From Aldehydirespirator sp965219165 (GTDB taxonomy: Bacteria; Actinomycetota; Acidimicrobiia; Acidimicrobiales; Aldehydirespiratoraceae), in assembly GCA_965219165.1 (NCBI GenBank), contig CBDCMW010000002.1, positions 1,798,001 to 1,862,000 of the forward strand: 64,000 nt of DNA, written 5' to 3'. The translations under genes and the position numbers were made by a program. The notes under the pieces were generated by a model, which saw only the letters and a program-made list of their open reading frames with translations, was not told where the DNA came from and did not search any database. Below, in pieces: positions 1 through 8,673 of this stretch. Positions within the stretch are counted from its first letter, which is position 1; every line of letters starts with the position of its first letter.

Positions 1-1734
1 CTCAATTTCGCGTTCAGCGAAGCGCGTGAATGGGACGCGGTGCGCACCAACCTGCGGCTGATATTCACCCACGCCTACCCCGAGGATCACTACAGCAGGG
101 TTTGGGTCTGCGTTGGGACCGTCGCCGTACTTGCTGGCGTCTCGCTGGGTTTGCTCGCCATTCGCGGCCGCGGCGTGTCGATGAAGAAGCTCGCGATGAA
201 CCTCATGGGAGTCGGGGGAGCGATTGCTCTGGGCGTGGTGCTGCGCGAGCCCTCCGTGCTCAAGGACTCCGAGGGATCGGCACGGCGCGACGATCACGGC
301 GTCGTCAGGGAGTCGTTCACCGAGGCCATGGCCGACCGCTGGGCGTGGTGGCTCGTCGCCGTCGTGCTAGTCGCAGCGGGCGCGGCCCTGTGGCAAGGCT
401 TGGGCGACGCCAAGCGGCGCCGCACCTTCGTACCGTCGGTGGAGTTGGCCGTCGCGCTGGCGGGTCTGCTGGTGCTCTCCGCCTGGGTCTACCCGTGGGG
501 CCACTACGCGTTCGTCGACGGTGAGTTCATCGCCGAGCCGGGCCGCACCGTCGCGATGTCGACCAAGCTGCCCTGGACGGTCGTCTGGCTGCTGCTCGCG
601 GCCGCGATCGCGGCCGGCCGCTGGCTTCGGCGCCGCGGCTTGGGGAACCGCATCAGGTTGACGCTGAACCTCGCGTGGCTGCTGTGCCCCTTCGGACTCT
701 ATTTCGTGGTGCTGCGAGCCCCTGATCTCGACTGGGGGCAGGTCGCGTTGGTGGATCTCCCGTTGGCGCTCCTCTTCGCCGTCTTGGGAGGGGCCGTGGT
801 GTGGGTCCTCACGAATCCCAGGATCGGCGAGATGGGCCGCATCATCGCCGTGGTGCTGCTGGGTGTGGCGGTGTTCAACTGGATTGCGGCCTTCTTCGGC
901 TGGTACCCGATGCTGCAGAAGGTGCGGCTCAGCTTCCTGCTGCTAGCGCTCGTGGCTCTTCTGGCGCACAACTTCGCGGGGGAGAGGGCCAAGCGGATGC
1001 GCCTGCTGGCGGCCTGGGTGCTCGGCATCGGCGGGTTCCACTACCTGGTCACCATCATCAACGCGCCGTCCACTGTGAAGACCCCGACGGAGGCACTGAT
1101 CGGCGGTCTTGCGGTGACGCTCATCGTGGCGGTGTTCACCATCATGTTCTCGTTCCCGCTGGGGGTGATGCTGGCACTGGCCCGCACTTCGAAGCTCCCC
1201 ATCTTCAGGGTGCTCTCCACCAGCTACATCGAGGTGATCAGGGGCGTGCCGCTGATCACGATCCTGATCTTTTTCAACATCATGTTGCCGCTGTTCCTCC
1301 CCGACGGGATGGAGATCAGCCAACTCGCCGCGGCCACCGCGGGCTATACGCTGTTCTCGGCCGCCTACCTGGCGGAGAACGTGCGGGGCGGGCTCCAGTC
1401 GATACGAAGGGGACAGTACGAGGCTTCCGACGCAGTCGGCCTCAGCACCGTGCAGCGCAGCAGTTTCATCGTGCTGCCCCAAGCATTGCGAGTATCGATC
1501 CCGCCGCTGGTCGGTCAGGTGATAGCCACGTTCAAGGAGACATCGCTTCTGGCTGTCATCGGGATCTTCGACATTCTGAGAATGGCCAACAACGCCATAC
1601 CCGCACAGACGCAGTTCCTCGGCGTCAAGCGCGAGGGCCTGCTATTCGTGTGCGTGGTCTACTGGATCTTCGCCTACAGCATGTCCAAGCACAGCCAGCG
1701 GCTGGAGAAGAGGCTCGGAGTGGGGGAGCGCTAG
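1..1734 (+). CDS. Polar amino-acid ABC transporter permease, 5' partial
   Basis: The reading frame is open at base 1, so the start lies outside the window. At least 577 residues are present. The long first part is hydrophobic with several predicted membrane segments. The last 200 or so residues form a binding-protein-dependent permease domain with the EAA-type loop near bases 1418-1480 (EASDAVGLS, then a run ending LPQALR), which docks on the ATPase. This size and an extended N-terminus match the AapM/GltK-like permeases of general L-amino-acid importers, which carry extra membrane helices before the permease core. The ATPase gene follows 90 bases downstream. The other permease and the binding protein are presumably upstream. 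Substrate specificity cannot be read from the sequence. Confidence 0.9.
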   Translation, partial: LNFAFSEAREWDAVRTNLRLIFTHAYPEDHYSRVWVCVGTVAVLAGVSLGLLAIRGRGVSMKKLAMNLMGVGGAIALGVVLREPSVLKDSEGSARRDDHGVVRESFTEAMADRWAWWLVAVVLVAAGAALWQGLGDAKRRRTFVPSVELAVALAGLLVLSAWVYPWGHYAFVDGEFIAEPGRTVAMSTKLPWTVVWLLLAAAIAAGRWLRRRGLGNRIRLTLNLAWLLCPFGLYFVVLRAPDLDWGQVALVDLPLALLFAVLGGAVVWVLTNPRIGEMGRIIAVVLLGVAVFNWIAAFFGWYPMLQKVRLSFLLLALVALLAHNFAGERAKRMRLLAAWVLGIGGFHYLVTIINAPSTVKTPTEALIGGLAVTLIVAVFTIMFSFPLGVMLALARTSKLPIFRVLSTSYIEVIRGVPLITILIFFNIMLPLFLPDGMEISQLAAATAGYTLFSAAYLAENVRGGLQSIRRGQYEASDAVGLSTVQRSSFIVLPQALRVSIPPLVGQVIATFKETSLLAVIGIFDILRMANNAIPAQTQFLGVKREGLLFVCVVYWIFAYSMSKHSQRLEKRLGVGER

Positions 1735-1749
1735 CCGTGCCGCCGCAGA

Positions 1750-1860
1750 CAAACTGCAGGGGGGCAAACTGCAGGGGGATCAAGCCATGAGCGTCAGCGA
1801 CGCCACCACAGGGGGGATCAAGTCATGAGTGTGAGCGACGCCACCACCGCTCTGACCGAG
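1750..1860 (+). repeat. Tandemly duplicated translation start of the ABC ATPase gene
   Basis: A G-rich ribosome-binding stretch, an ATG and the first eight codons (MSVSDATT) occur twice, at ATG 1787 and ATG 1825, 38 bases apart. The three differences between the copies inside the codons are all synonymous. The upstream copy opens a 13-codon ORF (1787-1828) whose TGA overlaps the real ATG as ATGA. Further upstream a 15-base unit (aaactgcaggggg plus two bases) is also doubled at 1751-1780. The arrangement is visible directly; its translational role is inferred. Confidence 0.9.
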
Positions 1861-2604
1861 GAGCTCGCCGCCCGCGACGACATGATCGTGTGCGAGGGGG
1901 TGAACAAATGGTTCGGGGACTTCCAGGCCCTCGACGGGATCAGCGCCGTGATCAAGGAGCGAGAGGTGGTGGTGGTGCTCGGCCCGTCGGGCTCGGGAAA
2001 GTCCACCTGGATCCGCTGCATCAACCGCCTGGAGGCCCATCAGGAGGGCCGCATCGTCGTCGACGGCGTCGAGCTCAGCAACGACGTGCGCAACATCGAG
2101 AAGATCCGCTCCGAGGTGGGCATGGTGTTCCAGCAGTTCAACCTGTTCCCCCACCTGACCGTGGTGGACAACATCACCTTGGCGCCGCTGTGGGTGCGCA
2201 AGAAGCCCAAGCGGGAGGCCGAGGACCTGGCCCGCTCGCTGCTGGAGCGGGTCGGCATACCCGAGCAGGCCGAGAAGTACCCCGGCCAGCTCTCGGGCGG
2301 CCAGCAGCAGCGGGTGGCCATCGCCCGGGCCCTGGCCATGGAGCCGAGGATCATGCTGTTCGACGAGCCCACGTCCGCGCTCGATCCCGAGATGATCAAG
2401 GAAGTGCTCGACGTGATGAAGGAACTGGCCCTGTCGGGCATGACCATGATGGTGGTCACCCACGAGATGGGCTTCGCCCGGGAGGTTGCCGACCGGGTGA
2501 TCTTCATGGAGGAAGGCCAGATCGTGGAGACCGGCACCCCCGAGCACTTCTTCACGAGTCCCAGCGAGGAGCGCACCAAGCTGTTCCTCTCACAGATCCT
2601 GTAG
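1825..2604 (+). CDS. Polar amino-acid ABC transporter ATP-binding protein
   Basis: This 259-residue ATPase powers the importer whose permease lies just upstream. Walker A GPSGSGKST is at residues 53-61, the LSGGQ signature at 156-160, and Walker B ending in D180-E181 precedes the PTSALDPE loop. The length and the phrase FPHLTVVDNITLAP are typical of the GlnQ/AapP family for polar amino acids. I chose ATG 1825, the second of two nearly identical starts, because only it continues into the ATPase frame. The copy at 1787 terminates on it. The protein is cytoplasmic and binds the inner face of the permease dimer. The identity of the transported amino acid is unknown. Confidence 0.93.
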   Translation: MSVSDATTALTEELAARDDMIVCEGVNKWFGDFQALDGISAVIKEREVVVVLGPSGSGKSTWIRCINRLEAHQEGRIVVDGVELSNDVRNIEKIRSEVGMVFQQFNLFPHLTVVDNITLAPLWVRKKPKREAEDLARSLLERVGIPEQAEKYPGQLSGGQQQRVAIARALAMEPRIMLFDEPTSALDPEMIKEVLDVMKELALSGMTMMVVTHEMGFAREVADRVIFMEEGQIVETGTPEHFFTSPSEERTKLFLSQIL

Positions 2605-2641
2605 CCCCGAACCTGAGCCAGGCTCGGTAGCGTCGGGCTAG

Positions 2642-4159
2642 ATGGCTGTACCCAAGACTCTCGGTCTCGAGACCGAGTACGGAATCGTCCATCGGGGCGC
2701 GCCGGAGCCCAACCCGATCTCGGCGTCGTCGCTGCTGATCAACGCCTACCTGATCTCCACCCAGCAGGCGCCCGAGCCGGGCCGGGCCGCGGTGGGCTGG
2801 GACTTCACCGACGAGACCCCCGGCAACGACGCCCGCGGCGGCGCGCCGGCGGGCTCGCTGGCGCCGGAGATCGAGACCCATCTCGTGAACGCGGTGCTCA
2901 CCAACGGCGCCCGCTACTACGTGGACCACGCCCACCCGGAGCTGTCCACGCCGGAGTGCGCCGACGCCCGCTCGCTGGTCGTCTATGACCGGGCCGCCGA
3001 GCTGATAGCGGCCCGCTCCATGGAAGCAGCCCGGATGCTGCTGCCGGTGGGCGAGGAGATCGTGCTCTACAAGAACAACTCCGACGGCAAGGGCAACAGC
3101 TATGGCTGCCACGAGAACTACCTGGTGAGCCGGGCTGTGCCGTTCTCGCGCATCGTCACCGGTGCCACCGCGCACTTCGTGACCCGCCAGGTCTTCACCG
3201 GGGCCGGCAAGATGGGCAGCGAGACCTCGGGGATGCGCCTCGACGAGGCCGGCTACCAGATCTCGCAGCGGGCCGACTTCATCGAGGAGGAGGTCGGCCT
3301 GGAGACCACGCTCAAGCGTCCCATCGTCAACACCCGGGATGAGCCCCACGCCGATGCGGCCAAGTACCGGCGGCTGCATGTGATCGTGGGCGACGCCAAC
3401 ATGTCCCAGGTTGCGACGTTCCTGAAGGTCGGCACAACCGCGCTGGTCATGGCATTGACCGAGGACGACGCCATGCATCGGGAGTTGCGCTTCGCCTCGC
3501 CGGTGGCGGCGCTGCGGCAGGTGAGCCGCGACCTGTCGCTGCGAGCGCCCCTGGAGCTGGCTGACGGCTCCACGATCACCGCTCTGGGCGTGCAGTGGGA
3601 GCTGCTGGCCGCGGCCCGCTCCTATGTGGCGGAGCGGGGGACCGACGCGGTCGGTGGCGAGGTCGCCCACGAGGTGCTGAACCGCTGGGAGGCGGTTCTA
3701 GGCGGCTTGGAGCGCGACCCGGCGGGGTTGGCCGGCCAGATCGACTGGCTGGCCAAGCTCCGGTTGCTGGAGGGCTTCAGAGACCGCCACGGCCTCGATT
3801 GGGAGGACGCCCGGCTGAGGGCCCTCGACATCCAGTACCACGATCTGCGTCCAGGAAAGTCTCTGGCCGCCAGGGCTGGGCTGGAGACGCTGGTGGACGA
3901 GGCGGAAGCCGACCGGGCCATGACCGAGCCCCCCGGTGACACCCGCGCCTTCTTCAGGGGCCGCTGCCTGCAGCGCTTCGCGGCGGAGGTGGTGGCGGCC
4001 AACTGGGACTCGATCGTCTTCGATGTGGGGGAGGGCTCGCTGCGACGGGTGTCCATGACAGAGCCGACCAGGGGAACCGTCGCCCATGTTGGCCACATGT
4101 TCGACGAGTGTGACTCCGCGATGGAGCTCCTGCGCCGCTTGGGCTCTGCGGGGGCCTAA
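2642..4159 (+). CDS. dop: Dop, Pup deamidase/depupylase
   Basis: Dop belongs to the glutamine-synthetase-like family that removes Pup from proteins and, in some species, converts the Pup C-terminal Gln to Glu. This protein has 505 residues, the usual size. The N-terminal LGLETEYGIV carries the metal-binding glutamates, and NTRDEPHAD with the following VGDANMSQ (around residues 230-255) is the conserved nucleotide-site block. An insertion near residues 40-80 relative to PafA is the Dop-specific loop. The gene precedes pup, as in other actinobacteria. The encoded Pup already ends in Glu, so in this organism Dop is expected to act mainly as a depupylase; that part is inference. Confidence 0.95.
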   Translation: MAVPKTLGLETEYGIVHRGAPEPNPISASSLLINAYLISTQQAPEPGRAAVGWDFTDETPGNDARGGAPAGSLAPEIETHLVNAVLTNGARYYVDHAHPELSTPECADARSLVVYDRAAELIAARSMEAARMLLPVGEEIVLYKNNSDGKGNSYGCHENYLVSRAVPFSRIVTGATAHFVTRQVFTGAGKMGSETSGMRLDEAGYQISQRADFIEEEVGLETTLKRPIVNTRDEPHADAAKYRRLHVIVGDANMSQVATFLKVGTTALVMALTEDDAMHRELRFASPVAALRQVSRDLSLRAPLELADGSTITALGVQWELLAAARSYVAERGTDAVGGEVAHEVLNRWEAVLGGLERDPAGLAGQIDWLAKLRLLEGFRDRHGLDWEDARLRALDIQYHDLRPGKSLAARAGLETLVDEAEADRAMTEPPGDTRAFFRGRCLQRFAAEVVAANWDSIVFDVGEGSLRRVSMTEPTRGTVAHVGHMFDECDSAMELLRRLGSAGA

Positions 4160-4216
4160 CCTCGTCTGCTACAGGCTGAGACGAGAAGGGCCCAGCACCG
4201 AGCCGGGAGGAAAGCA

Positions 4217-4411
4217 ATGGCCGAACGAGAGCAGATCCGCAAGCCGGCGCCGACGCCCCGCGAGCAGTCCGTGGAGGAGGCGACGCCCGCGTCCGAGCGG
4301 GGCTCGGACATCAAGGCCCAGCTCGACGATCTGCTCGACGAGATCGACGAGGTGCTCGAGACCAACGCCGAGGACTTCGTGAAGAGCTACATACAAAAGG
4401 GCGGCGAGTGA
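4217..4411 (+). CDS. pup: Pup, prokaryotic ubiquitin-like protein
   Basis: Pup is the 64-residue disordered tag that PafA attaches through its C-terminal glutamate to lysines of target proteins, marking them for the proteasome. The sequence is acidic, has the central helix-forming segment DIKAQLDDLLDEIDEVLE that binds the proteasomal ATPase, and ends in GGE. Because the last residue is Glu rather than Gln, no deamidation is needed before ligation. A good ribosome-binding site (ggagga) stands 9 bases before the ATG. Its stop overlaps the prcB start (GTGA), so the two genes should be translationally coupled. Confidence 0.97.
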   Translation: MAEREQIRKPAPTPREQSVEEATPASERGSDIKAQLDDLLDEIDEVLETNAEDFVKSYIQKGGE

Positions 4412-5235
4412 GCCTGCCCCGCTTCGGACCGCACGACGATCCCGGCCCGAACTTCGCCGCGCTGCTGCGCCGCACCAGCACCGGCGCGGAGGCCGTCCCG
4501 GTCGGCGCGGCCGAGCATTCGCGAGTGCCGACCCACGAGATTCCCCACGGCACCACCTGCGTGGCCGTCCGCTACGTGTCGGGCGTGGTTCTGGCCGGCG
4601 ACCGGCGGGCGACCGCGGGGCATCTGATAAGCAACCACCGCATAGAGAAGGTGTTCCCCGCCGACAACCACTCCGGGGTGGCCATCGCCGGCGCGGCCGG
4701 GCCCTCCACGGAGATGGTGCGGCTGTTCCAGCTGCAGCTCGAGCACTACGAGAAGGTGGAGGGCACCCCGATAAGCCTGGAGGGCAAGGCCAACCAGCTC
4801 GGCCAGATGGTGAGGGCCAACCTCCCAGCGGCCATGCAGGGCCTGGTGGTGGTGCCCATCTTCGCGGGCTTCGACACCGGGGCCTCCAAGGGCCGGATCT
4901 TCGAGTACGACGTCACCGGCGGGCGCTACGAGGAGCGCGACCACGCGGCCACCGGTTCGGGCTCGCTGCACGCCGACACCGTGGTGAAGCTGGGGTTCCG
5001 CCCGTCGATGGCGAGGGCCGCGGCCGTGGACTTGGTGCTGGATGCGCTGTACGTCGCCTCCGACGCCGATTCGGCCACCGCGGGGCCCGATCCGGTGCGC
5101 GACGTGTTCCCGGTGGTGGCGGTCATCGACGCTGACGGCTACGAGCGCGTCGACGACACCGAGTTGCGCCGGCGAACTGAGAGGATGCTGCGCCGTCATC
5201 GCAGCCGGCGCGAGACCGCGGGCGGCGCATCATGA
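4408..5235 (+). CDS. prcB: 20S proteasome beta subunit
   Basis: This 275-residue catalytic subunit of the actinobacterial 20S core particle is made with a propeptide of about 48 residues that is removed autocatalytically. The nucleophile is Thr49, the first Thr of HGTTCVAV. In mature numbering Asp17 (AGDRR) and Lys33 (IEKVF) complete the active site. The GTG start overlaps the pup stop. The stop codon overlaps the first of four tandem prcA-like starts (ATGA at 5232). It assembles as two inner seven-membered rings between PrcA rings in the cytoplasm. Confidence 0.96.
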   Translation: MSLPRFGPHDDPGPNFAALLRRTSTGAEAVPVGAAEHSRVPTHEIPHGTTCVAVRYVSGVVLAGDRRATAGHLISNHRIEKVFPADNHSGVAIAGAAGPSTEMVRLFQLQLEHYEKVEGTPISLEGKANQLGQMVRANLPAAMQGLVVVPIFAGFDTGASKGRIFEYDVTGGRYEERDHAATGSGSLHADTVVKLGFRPSMARAAAVDLVLDALYVASDADSATAGPDPVRDVFPVVAVIDADGYERVDDTELRRRTERMLRRHRSRRETAGGAS

Positions 5236-5390
5236 CCATGCCCTTGCCCGGGATGTCGCCAAGAGTGGCGGCCGTGATGACCATGCCCTTGCCAGGGTTG
5301 CTGCGGAGGGATCGGTGTCTGCGATGACCATGCCCTTGCCAGGGTTGCTGCGGAGGGATCGGTGTCTGCGATGACCATGCCCTTCTACGT
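5232..5390 (+). repeat. Fourfold tandem prcA start region with ATGA-linked mini-ORFs
   Basis: ATGACCATGCCCTT occurs at 5232, 5277, 5324 and 5371. The last three are spaced exactly 47 bases apart and each is preceded by its own cggagggatcgg ribosome-binding segment. ATG 5232 overlaps the prcB stop. It is in frame with 5277, and that frame ends with TGA at 5325-5327, overlapping ATG 5324. The ORF from 5324 ends at 5372-5374, overlapping the real prcA ATG 5371. Ribosomes leaving prcB therefore meet a relay of overlapping stops and starts before prcA. The copies are seen directly; the reinitiation relay is inferred. Confidence 0.93.
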
Positions 5391-6060
5391 GGCGCCGGAG
5401 CAGATGATGAAGGACCGGGCCGACTACGCCCGCAAGGGCATCGCCCGGGGCCGCAGCCTGGCCGCGTTCCGCTACGACGGCGGGATCGCCATCGTGGCCG
5501 AGAACGCATCCAGCACGCTGCGCAAGGTGAGCGAGATCTACGACCGCATCGCCTTCGCGGGGGTGGGCCGCTACAACGAGTTCGACCAGCTGCGCATCGC
5601 CGGGGTGCGCCATGCCGATCTGAAGGGCTTCGCCTTCAGCCGCGAGGACGTGGACGCCCGCAGCCTGGCCAATGCCTACGCCCAGAGCCTGGGGCACGTC
5701 TTCACCCACGAGTTCAAGCCGATGGAGGTGGAGATACTGGTGGCCGAGATCGGCCATCACGGCGACGGCCGCGGCGACCAGCTGTTCCACATCCTCTACG
5801 ACGGCACCGTGGCCGACGAGGACGACTGGGTGGTGCTCGGCGGCGAGACCGAGGAGATCTCCGAGCGCTTCGCCGAGGCGCTGCCGGACTCGCCGCGCTC
5901 GTTGGCCGACGGGGTGCGGGCTGCAGTGGCCGCCCTGGCCGGCCCCGATCGCACCCTCAGCGCCGAGAGCCTCGAAGTCGCGGTGCTGGACCGGCGCAAC
6001 GACCGTCGAGCCTTCCGCCGCCTCAGCGACGAAGAGGTAGCCGCCATCCTGTCCGCCTAG
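5371..6060 (+). CDS. prcA: 20S proteasome alpha subunit
   Basis: PrcA forms the outer rings that gate the proteasome and dock the Pup-receptor ATPase. The protein has 229 residues from ATG 5371 and starts MTMPFYVAPEQMMKDRADYA, the standard actinobacterial N-terminus that forms the gate. It lacks the catalytic Thr, as expected. I preferred ATG 5371 to the in-frame GTG at 5362 because homologues start at M(T/S)MPFYV and a GGAGGG site precedes it. The gene sits behind a relay of duplicated start regions, so its translation relative to prcB may differ from the usual simple coupling. Confidence 0.95.
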   Translation: MTMPFYVAPEQMMKDRADYARKGIARGRSLAAFRYDGGIAIVAENASSTLRKVSEIYDRIAFAGVGRYNEFDQLRIAGVRHADLKGFAFSREDVDARSLANAYAQSLGHVFTHEFKPMEVEILVAEIGHHGDGRGDQLFHILYDGTVADEDDWVVLGGETEEISERFAEALPDSPRSLADGVRAAVAALAGPDRTLSAESLEVAVLDRRNDRRAFRRLSDEEVAAILSA

Positions 6061-6112
6061 CTTGGGCTGGGCCGATCCGCCGCCGCACGGCTGGCGGGGG
6101 TACGGTGGCGGG

Positions 6113-7471
6113 GTGCAGCGCCGCATCTTCGGCATCGAGAACGAGTACGGCGTCACGTGCACGCTGCGGGGCCAGCGCCGCCTCAGCCCCGACGAGGTGG
6201 CCCGGTACCTGTTCCGCAAGGTGGTGTCCTGGGGGCGCAGCAGCAACGTGTTCCTGGGCAATGGCTCGCGCCTGTACCTCGACGTGGGCAGCCATCCCGA
6301 GTACGCCACCCCGGAGTGCGACTCGGCCCACGACCTGGTCGTGCACGACAAGGCGGGGGAGCGCATCGTCGAGCGGCTGCTGGGCGACGCCGAGGAGCGC
6401 CTGGCCGAGGAGGGCATCCGCGGCGACGTCTTCCTGTTCAAGAACAACACCGACTCGGCCGGCAACAGCTACGGCTGCCACGAGAACTACCTCACCAGCC
6501 GCCGCGAGGACCTCAGCGACTACGCCGAGGTGCTGATCCCGTTCCTGGTCAGCCGCCAGATATACGCGGGGGCGGGCAAGGTGCTGCAGACCGCCCGCGG
6601 CGCCATGTACTGCATCAGCCAGCGGGCCGAGCACATCTGGGAGGGCGTGTCGTCGGCCACCACCCGGTCGCGCCCGATCATCAACACCCGCGACGAGCCC
6701 CACGCCGACGCCGAGCGCTTCCGGCGGCTGCACGTGATCGTGGGCGACTCCAACATGAGCGAGTACACGACCTTCCTCAAGGTGGGGACGTGCGCGCTGA
6801 TGCTGCGGATGCTGGAGGACCCCCGGGTCGTCCTGCGCGACATGACGCTGGAGAACCCGATCAGGGCCATCCGCGAGATCAGCCACGACACCACCTGCCG
6901 GCGCCGCGTGCGGCTCGCCACCGGCCGCGAGGTCAGCGCGCTCGACATCCAGTCGGAGTACCTCAACCGGGCGCTGCGCTACGCCGAGCACCACGACCTC
7001 TCCGACGAGGAGAAGAAGGCTCTCACCATGTGGGAGTACTGCCTGGCCGCCATCGAGGAGGATCCGCTCCAGCTCGATCGGGAGATCGACTGGGTCATCA
7101 AGCACCGTCTGGTGGAGGCCTACCGGGACCGTCACGCACTGGATCTGTCCGACCCCCGCGTCGCGCTCGTGGACCTGCAGTACCACGACGTGAGCCGGAA
7201 CCGCGGTCTCTACTACTGCATGCAGCATCGAGGGATGGTCGAGACGCTGGTGACCGACGCCGAGATCCACCACGCAGTGGAGAACCCGCCCTCCACCACC
7301 CGGGCCCGTCTGCGGGGCGAGTTCATCCGCCGGGCCAAGGAGCGCAGGCGGGACTACACCGTCGACTGGGTCCACTTGAAGCTGAACGACCAGTCCCAGC
7401 GCACCGTGCTCTGCAAGGATCCGTTCAAGTCCCACGACGAGCGGGTGGAGAAGCTGATCGCCTCCCTGTAA
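6113..7471 (+). CDS. pafA: PafA, Pup-protein ligase
   Basis: PafA activates the C-terminal Glu of Pup with ATP and joins it to target lysines. The GTG start at 6113 gives MQRRIFGIENEYGVTC and a length of 452 residues, a typical PafA length. The glutamates of IENEYG bind metal and ATP. The NTRDEPHAD block followed by VGDSNMSEYTTFLKVG is conserved with Dop. A longer frame begins at 6062, but its extra 17 residues (PPPHGWRGYGGG) look like intergenic sequence. The stop codon TAA is immediately followed by a dispersed repeat that separates pafA from pafB. Confidence 0.95.
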   Translation: MQRRIFGIENEYGVTCTLRGQRRLSPDEVARYLFRKVVSWGRSSNVFLGNGSRLYLDVGSHPEYATPECDSAHDLVVHDKAGERIVERLLGDAEERLAEEGIRGDVFLFKNNTDSAGNSYGCHENYLTSRREDLSDYAEVLIPFLVSRQIYAGAGKVLQTARGAMYCISQRAEHIWEGVSSATTRSRPIINTRDEPHADAERFRRLHVIVGDSNMSEYTTFLKVGTCALMLRMLEDPRVVLRDMTLENPIRAIREISHDTTCRRRVRLATGREVSALDIQSEYLNRALRYAEHHDLSDEEKKALTMWEYCLAAIEEDPLQLDREIDWVIKHRLVEAYRDRHALDLSDPRVALVDLQYHDVSRNRGLYYCMQHRGMVETLVTDAEIHHAVENPPSTTRARLRGEFIRRAKERRRDYTVDWVHLKLNDQSQRTVLCKDPFKSHDERVEKLIASL

Positions 7472-7607
7472 GAGGCCGAGCGGATAGGCCGCAGTTCGAC
7501 AGGGATTCCACAAGGCGCTGAGCGAGGCCGTGGCCCGAGCGGCCCGTGAGCGCAGCGAACAAGAGCGGGAGACACGACGCTTCACCGCGAGGCGGTGGCA
7601 ACCTGTC
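7472..7607 (+). repeat. Dispersed intergenic repeat, copy 1
   Basis: The head GAGGCCGAGCGGATAGG starts right after the pafA TAA. The core (gagcgaggccgtggcccgag, then gcggcccgtgagcgcagcga) covers 7520-7573. A weaker tail (cgcttcaccgcgaggcgg) runs to about 7607. The same head, core and tail recur at 19373, 20207 (reverse), 20765 (reverse), 23075, 52320 and 62826 (reverse). No protein is believable here. The core is open in several frames only because of its composition. Confidence 0.88.
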
Positions 7608-7667
7608 GGCGTGGCCGCAAGAGGGCCGGTCCCGGTAACGTCGTTCTGCCGGCCCTCAGTCCTCGCC

Positions 7668-7716
7668 ATGGACAAATTGACCGCCTCCCGACAGCCAACC
7701 GCATATGGACAAATTC
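7668..7716 (+). repeat. Short duplication of the pafB start
   Basis: The 11-base string atggacaaatt occurs at 7668 and again at the pafB ATG (7705), 37 bases apart. The upstream ATG is out of frame with pafB, and its frame does not stop at the pafB start. This looks like a small, possibly chance, duplication and is weaker than the other start duplications in the window. Confidence 0.5.
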
Positions 7717-8628
7717 GAACGGCTCCTGAACCTCACAGCGGCGCTGCTGCACACACCGCGGCCTCTCAGCGCGAGCGAGCTGCGCCAGCGCATGGCCGGC
7801 GCCTACTCGAAGGACAAGGCGGCCTTCAGACGGATGTTCGAGCGCGACAAGGCCGACCTGAGGGCGATCGGAGTCCCCATCGAAGTCTCGACCCTCTACC
7901 GGCTGGACCCGCCGGTGGAGGGCTACCGCATCCCGGCCGCGGAGTATGCCGGCCGCGACCTGCGCTTCGATCCCGACGAGCTCGCCGCGCTCCATCTGGC
8001 CACGAACCTGGTGCGCCTCGAGGGCGGCGCGGGCACGGGCCTGGCCCGGTTGGGCGGCGCGGCATCGTCCGGGGCGGGCGGAGAGGCGCAAGGAGCGGTC
8101 GAGGCGGTGGGCGAGCTGCCTTTCCACGCCTCGCTGTCGAAGCTGGTGGCGGCGGCCGTCGGGCGCCGAGCGGTCTCTTTCGTGTACCGGGGCGCCGAGC
8201 GCGCTGTGGAGCCGTGGCGCCTGTCGTTCCACCGCGGGCACTGGTACCTGGTGGGCTGGGACGTCGGGCAGTCCGAGGAGCGGCTGTTCCGAGTGGACCG
8301 CATAGATGGAGACGTGGAGGAGCTGGGCGCAGCCGCCCGCGCCGTGGGGGAGGGTCCCGATCCCCGCACCATCAGACCCTGGGAGTTCGGCGCGGGCGAA
8401 CCGGTCGACGTCCGGGTGCTGGTGGGTGCCGACCAAGCCAGCTGGGCCTGCCACCGCGCCGGCGTCGACGGTGAGCGCCGGCCCGACGGCTCGGTGGTCA
8501 TCACGCTGCAGGTGCGCGACACCGCCGCGCTGAGGGCGTTCCTGGTGGAGTTCCTCGAGCACGCCGAGGTACTCGACCCCCAGTGGCTGCGCGGCGAGTT
8601 CGTGGCCTGGCTGGAGGCCCTGACCTGA
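7705..8628 (+). CDS. pafB: PafB, WYL-domain transcriptional regulator
   Basis: PafB and its partner PafC form the activator PafBC, which in mycobacteria drives the LexA-independent DNA-damage response and is co-encoded with pafA. This 307-residue protein begins with a winged-helix region (MDKFERLLNLTAALL, then PLSASELRQRM), followed by a WYL domain with the W-Y-L core at WRLSFHRGHWYLVGWD near residues 171-186. It ends in a WCX-like C-terminal domain. A dispersed repeat lies between pafA and pafB. It may split the usual operon. Confidence 0.92.
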   Translation: MDKFERLLNLTAALLHTPRPLSASELRQRMAGAYSKDKAAFRRMFERDKADLRAIGVPIEVSTLYRLDPPVEGYRIPAAEYAGRDLRFDPDELAALHLATNLVRLEGGAGTGLARLGGAASSGAGGEAQGAVEAVGELPFHASLSKLVAAAVGRRAVSFVYRGAERAVEPWRLSFHRGHWYLVGWDVGQSEERLFRVDRIDGDVEELGAAARAVGEGPDPRTIRPWEFGAGEPVDVRVLVGADQASWACHRAGVDGERRPDGSVVITLQVRDTAALRAFLVEFLEHAEVLDPQWLRGEFVAWLEALT

Positions 8629-8673
8629 ACCCTCTTGGTCGGATCGATCCCCACGGCGACCTAGGGTGGTGAG

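Noticed and set aside
5362..5370. GTG 5362 as prcA start
   Set aside because: Homologues start at M(T/S)MPFYV, and ATG 5371 has the better ribosome-binding site and the ATGA junction.
7530..8474. Frame starting in the dispersed repeat and running through pafB
   Set aside because: It is out of frame with pafB, has an Arg/Gly-rich translation without motifs, and begins in repeat sequence.
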